A DNA stretch of 20,133 bases from a virus, in IMG/VR virus record IMGVR_UViG_3300048011_000246, positions 1 to 20,133 of that record; one strand, written 5' to 3'. Below are positions 16,101 through 20,133 of the stretch, in pieces; position 1 is the first letter of the stretch, and every line of letters begins with the position of its first letter. A program made the translations under genes and the position numbers. The notes under the pieces were generated by a model, which did no database searches, was not told the DNA's origin, and worked only from the letters and a program-made list of their open reading frames with translations.

Positions 16101-17232
16101 CGTTGTAGTTCCAAGTCTGACCAAGAAATTCAAATAGCCCAGTCTTATCTGCTTTTGTTTCAATATAAAGAAGTGGATGTTGATAATCAATAACTGTAGC
16201 TGAACCAGTAATACTATATTGTGTAGCAGGTCTATCATTCGTATATGTCTCTTGTCCATCGTATGTTACAGTAGACCCAGGAAACACAAGTGTATCACCT
16301 GCTTGAATGGGAGTAGTTATTTCTTCGTCTACTACAAGAACTTGATTACTAATACCAACATCTTGTACAGTAACAGATGTAGAACCTGGCACTATGTAAC
16401 CAAATCCACCATCAATAATTTTATAGTTTATTGATCCAATTTGTGCGCCAGATACTTCGCTTACAATACCCTTAGCACCAGTACCATCTTCTCTTGATCT
16501 AAACTCTACTATATCACCAACACTCTGCTCAGGTAATCGATTGCCATCATTGATTGCAACAGAACTTAACGATCCTGATATTAACTTACCGACATTTCTA
16601 ATTGTATTATTACCATCTGCATCTGCGCCCAATACTTCAAGTGCATCATCAGACGAGAATCTACCCTTTAGATTTGATAGATAAACAACTGGAGTTAAAG
16701 CGCCTGAAAAGTTTACAAACACGATGTCATCAACAAACGCAGAAGCAAGAGTCAGATCACCAGTGATGGTGTTACCTCTTTTTATGGGATAATCATTTAC
16801 ATCATATACAGTAGTCATCTCAAGGAACTCTTCACCGCCCCAAATAGAGTCAGATGGTTTTAGTATAGAAGAACTAGGATAGACTACTTCAATGTCTTCG
16901 TTAAAGAATAATCTAAACAATAACTCAAGAGATTCTTGTGATCCTTTTCTTGTGTATAGATCATCGATATGTTTGATAATAAAACGAATATCAACTGCTG
17001 GGTCTGTTTGAAGTGGAAGATCATTAAGGTGCTTATTCTTATAATACACCATAAACGAAGTAAGAGTAGTATCAATATCTCTTAGTTTGGGAATGTCACG
17101 ATCCATCTTCTCGTCAAGATGCTTATAATAAGCCTCAACAAAAGATATTAGAAATTGACTATTCTCTTTATAGACATCAGGAAACTGACTTGTAATGTCG
17201 GAATAGATATTGTCTCTTATCGCAATTGGCAT
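13168..17232 (-). CDS. gp7: gp7-like baseplate wedge protein
   Basis: A 1354-residue protein in the gene 7 position. Residues 18-120, including YTRKGSQESLELLFRLFFNE (93-112), resemble a segment of T4 gp7 that I recall as YSTKGIEASYKFLFKVLYNE; in T4 it lies towards the C-terminal third. Residues 1148-1185 (DNDYYQEYSYDI, then GVVGTKMF) match the gp7 segment with a DY/YY...YxI core followed by HPVG. Between them are about 1000 residues of beta-rich, repeat-bearing sequence that includes three copies of a W-module and a short tandem repeat. T4 gp7 has 1032 residues and its first 700 or so have no visible counterpart here. gp7 is the wedge scaffold that binds gp10, gp8, gp6 and gp53. The start lies three bases after the gp6 stop (TAA-AGT-ATG) without a strong ribosome site, implying coupling. 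The gp7 assignment is good from position and motifs. Confidence 0.8.
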   Translation of the reverse strand: MPIAIRDNIYSDITSQFPDVYKENSQFLISFVEAYYKHLDEKMDRDIPKLRDIDTTLTSFMVYYKNKHLNDLPLQTDPAVDIRFIIKHIDDLYTRKGSQESLELLFRLFFNEDIEVVYPSSSILKPSDSIWGGEEFLEMTTVYDVNDYPIKRGNTITGDLTLASAFVDDIVFVNFSGALTPVVYLSNLKGRFSSDDALEVLGADADGNNTIRNVGKLISGSLSSVAINDGNRLPEQSVGDIVEFRSREDGTGAKGIVSEVSGAQIGSINYKIIDGGFGYIVPGSTSVTVQDVGISNQVLVVDEEITTPIQAGDTLVFPGSTVTYDGQETYTNDRPATQYSITGSATVIDYQHPLLYIETKADKTGLFEFLGQTWNYNGVTLRNLLYDSFFNAYQLSQGQAPTFDTPNLGLTKVIKQESSYGAGALGNFTGTAGIGDLSSIATDITLSDVNIMSSYLLAINNGIDDGNGDNDQWLSTSDATMNLAGGGAQSGTDVIDRTPTISPVIPVTAEFGFDSNLGLSELDNGQLYTIVHPGTNLTASDWAKIGATKGIAGEDFIFTNSKLSELNTNVIELSSGVVVPSTLARFDAIFSPIKQVYGRWFRYLAENRILPKLTIGTSYSAPPSNNYAHYSVYNLSVKDLVAGREYIVSDMGTTSYADWVSVGLDFTNITDFDLDVDSLVPGRTYIIKDPGTTTLQHWADVGVTGTDFTQGVKFQAANPQPTVTGTGKVIDVSAVHANGGQTTPVRFTATDPQPDSVSGTGICLDILNVVGVSNASNANEYFNSGGVFGNPLISGSDEQRVLPAEPGATTKFFGYLNGDYSQPVKCSKISALNESSNFNITGISNKETVSIIRDQIGDYYRELIDPSTANPNDRYGDAEYEMTGTLNGGLQNIDTPFGEAFTKITFDIGTISEISNDQPGINYENDTQVRVLNEEIARFDKKDVIVNFESADFTLEPNEMIVQEIVLPSEAIDSVNDLSAEDVAGLAISTTAVTDAVPYGNSVTTFAIETQKYQSKHRFLKQLGKDYYFRPMSFYGFDTSVPVNIRSVDKNISMIRKDETSQSMGANANILGSASFSSGQLLDAKITHTGYKYDDNATVDIINLNPSSDSYNKVIATGNVRTLGMGNTGGRWKTNSSFLGHTSGQRLHDNDYYQEYSYDIASIIDPGLYTPLVKDTVGVVGTKMFSTSLINSNSDVDSDLSVEINFYDVNTVSLLASGFIENTNVPVAGTEYQLASDGVVSVNPANPDPFTNIAVNDIVKVSGAATHETTKAVVPLDYYKVIAKAADSTFFKLGDYATGAVLSFTAGFLEGYVFEKITITDIDGEVFETNQGDDGGDPEIIKVSTVVESGTITQ
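14932..15096 (-). repeat. Tandem V-x-F...PQP...V-x-GTG repeat in gp7-like protein
   Basis: Residues 712-735 (VKFQAANPQPTVTGTGKVID) and 745-766 (VRFTATDPQPDSVSGTGICL) are two copies of one short unit about 33 residues apart. Matching DNA is visible too (ggctgtgg-type runs near 14973 and 15072 on the plus strand), suggesting a local duplication. Confidence 0.65.
15088..15204 (-). repeat. W-module 3 in gp7-like protein
   Basis: Residues 677-715: SLVPGRTYIIKDPGTTTLQH, W, then ADVG and F at the end. It is closest to module 2 and followed at once by the PQP tandem repeat. Confidence 0.7.
15229..15324 (-). repeat. W-module 2 in gp7-like protein
   Basis: Residues 637-668: DLVAGREYIVSDMGTTSYAD, W, VSVG. 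It shares the L-V-x-G-R-x-Y-I-V/I and GTT cores with module 3, only about 10 residues away. Confidence 0.7.
15556..15672 (-). repeat. W-module 1 in gp7-like protein
   Basis: Residues 521-559: LDNGQLYTIVHPGTN, then DWAKIGATKGIAGEDFIF. It is more diverged, but keeps the L-x-x-G-x-x-Y-x-I, PGT, W-x-x-I-G-A and G-x-x-F positions. Confidence 0.6.
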
Positions 17233-17235
17233 ACT

Positions 17236-18996
17236 TTATGATTCCAATGGAGTTACATTAACTGTTACGTCTTCACCACGAATTACAATAATACGATCCT
17301 TTGGTGGTTTGATATCTTTGTTTACAGTATTGGCAGTAAACTTGATTGCATTATTTGCAAATGAATCTACAGTAATAGCACTTAGTTTAACAGCACCAGT
17401 AGCATAGTCAATTGTACCAATCGAAGGCTGAAATACATCTTGAGTATCAGTACTAGCAGTCACTAGCATAATGTTACCATTACCATCATCTTGTGCAGTT
17501 ACAAGAGAGCCACTTACAGTAAATGGTGTTGATATTACAGAAGGCTTAAATGAAGTAAAGCCTAGTGTAGTGTCAAATGGATATGGTTGTACTAACTGTG
17601 CTTCAAACGAGAAAGCAGGAGAAGCAGATACGCCTAAGTCTGGAACATACTCAATGATAGGCTTACTTACAATATCAGTCGATACAATAGAAGTATCAAC
17701 AGCATCCAGATAAGCCGCTAGTCGTGATTGTCTCAATGTCTTATTGAAGTCATTAAGATTAGTATTTTGATAAGTGATAACAGCGGCATTCACTTCAGCC
17801 TGTATCTGAGAAGCACTCTTGGTAGTAACATTAGGATCATATGTAACATTAATCACACTACCAACAAAGATGAACTTAGCAATTACAAAGACAGGCTCAA
17901 TCGTAAGTGGAGTCTTATCTCGTAGATAGCGTTTAAAGTTAGCAATCTCATAGTCAGCAACACCCTCACCACCAACTACGTCAACAGAGATAATCACTTT
18001 ACCAAACTGTGGGGGTGTTACCTCGTCTCCACCATATACAGAGATTGCTTGAATGTTAGGAAAACGAGAACGCAATAGAGTCTCATAGTCTTTTTTTGTA
18101 ATTGCTCTCTCTTGTATCTGAGCCGCCTTTGGAGCAAAAGTCCGAATCGAGTCAATGTCTTCTGATGCTCTTCCGCCCGAAGACTGAGATGTTACTTCAA
18201 TCACTATTCCAGAAGCGCCGCCAAAAGCGCCCAAAGTCAATGAAGTCACGCCGTTAGCGGGAGCGCCGGCAGTCAGTCTATACGTTACTTTTATATTATC
18301 AGTAATTGTTGGTTGTAAACCAAAGCGATTTTCACCAAACTGTATCGAGTACTTGCTATCGTTCTCAGGCTGTAAATAGAATACCTTATCTGTAGCTTCA
18401 ACGCCATAGATATCGCTTCTATATGTGTATGGCTCACCATTTACAGTAACACGAATACTACGAGTATCAACTGCTTCATTAGATAGTACAGCATTTGAAG
18501 AAGATATACTTTCAGTAAAGATACGCCCTTCGTATGCTTCTAAGTCAGCGACAGTATATAGGCTTGAGTTTGTTGCACTCTTTACAGCAGTATATGCTTT
18601 CTCTGTAATGAAGTTATATGTCTTATTACCACATCTACCAATAAGTGTTGTGCCTTCTGGTATCTCAAAGTAGTTGCTTGGATTATTAGGATATGTTACA
18701 CTGACATTACACTTGACCATAGCACTACGTCTTGAAGTAGGCAGATAGTTAAGTTCTTTTGCATGAGAGATAACACTATTACGCTGTGTGGCACTATCCA
18801 AAAACATTTCAGATATTGCTAGATTGTAATAGTATGTGTTATAGAATGTATTGTATGATAGTACATCTAGCAGTACATTCATGTTCGAACCTTCATAATC
18901 AAAGTCTTTAAACTGTGATTGATTCTTTAGAAATGTCTTGAGTTCTTCTTTTGTTGCAAAGAAATCAGGTGCCTGTACTGGTGATATATCTGTCAT
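17236..18996 (-). CDS. gp6: gp6-like baseplate wedge protein
   Basis: A 586-residue protein (T4 gp6 has 660) with the gp6/baseplate-J-like layout. The N-terminal helical part contains NMNVLLDVLSYNTFYNTYYYN (39-59) followed by LDSATQRNSVISHAKELNYLP (66-86). The central core has GGRASEDIDSIRTFAPK (274-290), QERAITKKDYETLL (295-308) and YGGDEVTPPQFGKV (321-334), the stretch best conserved in gp6 homologues. gp6 dimers join neighbouring wedges into the ring around the tail hub and anchor the first sheath layer with gp25. The start codon overlaps the gp25 stop by one base (TAATG), and AGGG at 19007-19004 lies seven bases upstream, so it can be both coupled and independently started. Confident assignment. 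Confidence 0.93.
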   Translation of the reverse strand: MTDISPVQAPDFFATKEELKTFLKNQSQFKDFDYEGSNMNVLLDVLSYNTFYNTYYYNLAISEMFLDSATQRNSVISHAKELNYLPTSRRSAMVKCNVSVTYPNNPSNYFEIPEGTTLIGRCGNKTYNFITEKAYTAVKSATNSSLYTVADLEAYEGRIFTESISSSNAVLSNEAVDTRSIRVTVNGEPYTYRSDIYGVEATDKVFYLQPENDSKYSIQFGENRFGLQPTITDNIKVTYRLTAGAPANGVTSLTLGAFGGASGIVIEVTSQSSGGRASEDIDSIRTFAPKAAQIQERAITKKDYETLLRSRFPNIQAISVYGGDEVTPPQFGKVIISVDVVGGEGVADYEIANFKRYLRDKTPLTIEPVFVIAKFIFVGSVINVTYDPNVTTKSASQIQAEVNAAVITYQNTNLNDFNKTLRQSRLAAYLDAVDTSIVSTDIVSKPIIEYVPDLGVSASPAFSFEAQLVQPYPFDTTLGFTSFKPSVISTPFTVSGSLVTAQDDGNGNIMLVTASTDTQDVFQPSIGTIDYATGAVKLSAITVDSFANNAIKFTANTVNKDIKPPKDRIIVIRGEDVTVNVTPLES

Positions 18997-19409
18997 TATC
19001 TTACCCTACTAAGATCGATTGAAAGTGATGAGTCTCTGTTACTATTTATTACGCTAAAAATAATCTGCACTGATATAGCGTTACTATCTAAATTAGCTTC
19101 TACTATAACATCTTTTACATCACAGCGAGGCTCATATGTTCTTATTGTTGTTTTAATATTCTCTTTTAATATAAGGGCAGTATTTGCAGTCATGTTCTCA
19201 AACAAAGACCCTCGTATATCACACCCTATATCAGGCTGAAACAATCTTTCACCACGATCAGTCATAATGAGATTGCGTATACTATCTCGTACAGCATTCT
19301 CATTTATTCTACGGGCAAGGTCTTTTCTACCTGGGATCTGTTCTAGATTTGATCCAAAGTCTGAAAAGAACTCAACCGGTCTTGTTCTTGGTGTAAGTTT
19401 TGATGCCAT
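18996..19409 (-). CDS. gp25: gp25-like baseplate wedge/sheath initiator
   Basis: A 137-residue protein (132 in T4) of the GPW/gp25 family. Family marks are RDSIRNLIMTDRGERLFQPD (41-60), an IGCDIRGSLFEN stretch (61-72) and the EPR motif at 93-95 within TYEPRCDV. gp25 sits at the wedge top and starts polymerisation of the contractile sheath; its relatives occur in all contractile injection systems. ATG at 19409 is preceded by AAAGGG (19422-19417) at seven bases, the best ribosome site in the window, which settles the start. It is the first gene of the coupled wedge series 25-6-7 and stands directly after a possible late promoter. Confidence 0.95.
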   Translation of the reverse strand: MASKLTPRTRPVEFFSDFGSNLEQIPGRKDLARRINENAVRDSIRNLIMTDRGERLFQPDIGCDIRGSLFENMTANTALILKENIKTTIRTYEPRCDVKDVIVEANLDSNAISVQIIFSVINSNRDSSLSIDLSRVR

Positions 19410-19428
19410 TTTTATTCCCTTTATAGAT

Positions 19429-19436
19429 TATTTATG
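19429..19436 (-). promoter_or_regulatory. Possible late promoter for the wedge operon (CATAAATA)
   Basis: The minus strand reads CATAAATA, one base off the T4 late octamer, in the only intergenic gap right of the wedge genes (19410-19441). Transcription would start near 19422, giving a very short leader just containing the AAAGGG ribosome site of gp25. The mismatch at the first base and the short leader make this tentative. Confidence 0.4.
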
Positions 19437-19441
19437 CTATA

Positions 19442-20125
19442 TTACAAGCGTTTCTTTTTAAAGCTATCAATAGCGTGTTCATCTAATAGCAATGCGTTTA
19501 TCGTTAAATCTTCACCACTAAACCCTTTCTGCCAACCTCTACGAGGACCTAGATCAAGATGTAGATGTCCAGTATATATTCCAATACCAGTAAAGCCTGC
19601 TCTACTAGCGGCAACTACAGTGTCATCTCTATTCTTAGTGGTAACAAATATGTCAATAGCAAAGCCAGAGTTATGTGAGTTCATTGAAGTACCACCTACA
19701 GTGTCTTTATCAGCACGAGGCACAAATGCTTGCTTGACTTCATATGACTCGCCTGTCTGTGCAACAACACGAAGTAGTCTAGCCCATACACTACTGTCTA
19801 TCTCTTTCCATCCCTTACTTGTTTTAACAGGCTCACTAAATGTGATGTTTGATCCAAGACCAGATTCACTCAGACCAAAGATAGCATTATTCTCTTCTTC
19901 TGATGCATTAGGTCTTGTTATAAAGTCTGCATTTCTATTAGAGGGGCTTACATTCTTATAGGTATCTTCTACTTTCTTTAACTTATCTCTTCGTGTTTCT
20001 TCACTCACTCGTATAGCACCATACTTAACGGCTTGTTTTGTATTCTCTGCACTCTGTGATTTAAGTGCTTTTGCGTTTGAGCCAATACTATTTGCCATCT
20101 TGTTAAGTTTCAATGCAGGCGCCAT
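19442..20125 (-). CDS. M15-type zinc peptidase (D-Ala-D-Ala carboxypeptidase/endolysin-like)
   Basis: The C-terminal half looks like the M15A peptidase fold. SHNSGFAIDIF (150-160) gives H151 and D158, spaced as in the zinc site H-x6-D, and GHLHLDLGPRRGW (186-198) gives H187 and H189 as the H-x-H pair. In the Streptomyces albus G enzyme the equivalent residues bind zinc and act in catalysis. Substrate: probably the peptide cross-links of host peptidoglycan. Residues 1-75 are charged and Ala/Ser/Lys-rich, possibly a helical attachment part. There is no signal peptide or membrane segment. The start is uncertain: ATG at 20125 has no ribosome site, the frame stays open to the window edge (AAG-TTA before it), and a second ATG exists at codon 10. 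The gene stands before gp25, next to where T4-like phages keep hub and spike genes, so it may act in tail penetration; a lysis role is the alternative. Confidence 0.75.
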   Translation of the reverse strand: MAPALKLNKMANSIGSNAKALKSQSAENTKQAVKYGAIRVSEETRRDKLKKVEDTYKNVSPSNRNADFITRPNASEEENNAIFGLSESGLGSNITFSEPVKTSKGWKEIDSSVWARLLRVVAQTGESYEVKQAFVPRADKDTVGGTSMNSHNSGFAIDIFVTTKNRDDTVVAASRAGFTGIGIYTGHLHLDLGPRRGWQKGFSGEDLTINALLLDEHAIDSFKKKRL

Positions 20126-20133
20126 TAACTTAG

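Noticed and set aside
19434-19961. A 175-codon open frame on the plus strand.
   Set aside because: It is antisense to the M15 peptidase, where the zinc motifs show the real coding frame. No late or early promoter points towards it.
1-20133. tRNA genes, CRISPR arrays, IS elements, attachment sites and anti-defence genes.
   Set aside because: Coding sequence fills all but about 100 bases of the window. No cloverleaf, spaced direct repeats, terminal inverted repeats or transposase/integrase motifs were seen.

Overview
The window is a dense block of virion genes from a tailed phage. All genes lie on the minus strand and are read from right to left. Gene content and order match the baseplate-wedge cluster of T4-like contractile-tailed phages: gp25, gp6, gp7, gp8, then tail-fibre and collar proteins. 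The DNA is AT-rich (by eye in the upper 30s % GC). It carries exact T4-type late-promoter octamers (TATAAATA), a YHYH-domain virion protein and a very large DUF4815 protein. Together these suggest a marine T4-like myovirus of the broad cyanophage/pelagiphage kind. No host, integration or metabolic gene is visible, so the host cannot be named.

Layout in the direction of transcription: (1) a zinc peptidase of the M15 type at 20125-19442, whose true start may lie outside the window; (2) a 32-base gap with a near-consensus late promoter; (3) gp25-like sheath initiator/wedge protein, 19409-18996; (4) gp6-like wedge protein, 18996-17236; (5) a 1354-residue gp7-like wedge protein, 17232-13168; (6) a YHYH-domain protein, 13157-12234; (7) a gp8-like wedge protein, 12218-10239; (8) a 1972-residue DUF4815 structural protein, 10222-4304; (9) a 62-residue coiled-coil protein, 4304-4116; (10) a 561-residue collar-domain tail protein whose end resembles T4 gp10, 4119-2434; (11) after an exact late promoter, a beta-helix tail fibre or tailspike gene that starts at 2396 and runs off the left edge.

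The genes are packed with gaps of 3-40 bases or with overlapping stop/start codons (TAATG, TAGTG, ATGA). This indicates one late operon with translational coupling, plus a separate late promoter for the last fibre gene. Products 3-5 and 7 should form the wedges around the tail hub and start sheath assembly. The large DUF4815, collar and beta-helix proteins should form the baseplate periphery and host-contact fibres. The peptidase probably cuts cell-wall peptide, either during tail penetration or at lysis. There is no non-coding stretch longer than about 40 bases.

The points most worth a second look are: the unusual build of the gp7-like protein, with T4-gp7-like segments at its two ends and about 1000 residues between; a small repeated module shared by the gp7-like and gp8-like proteins; a YHYH protein that lacks the YHYH tetrapeptide; the tightly coupled 62-residue coiled-coil protein; and a roughly 130-residue insertion inside the collar domain. 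All homology calls come from reading motifs and from memory of the families; no search was run.
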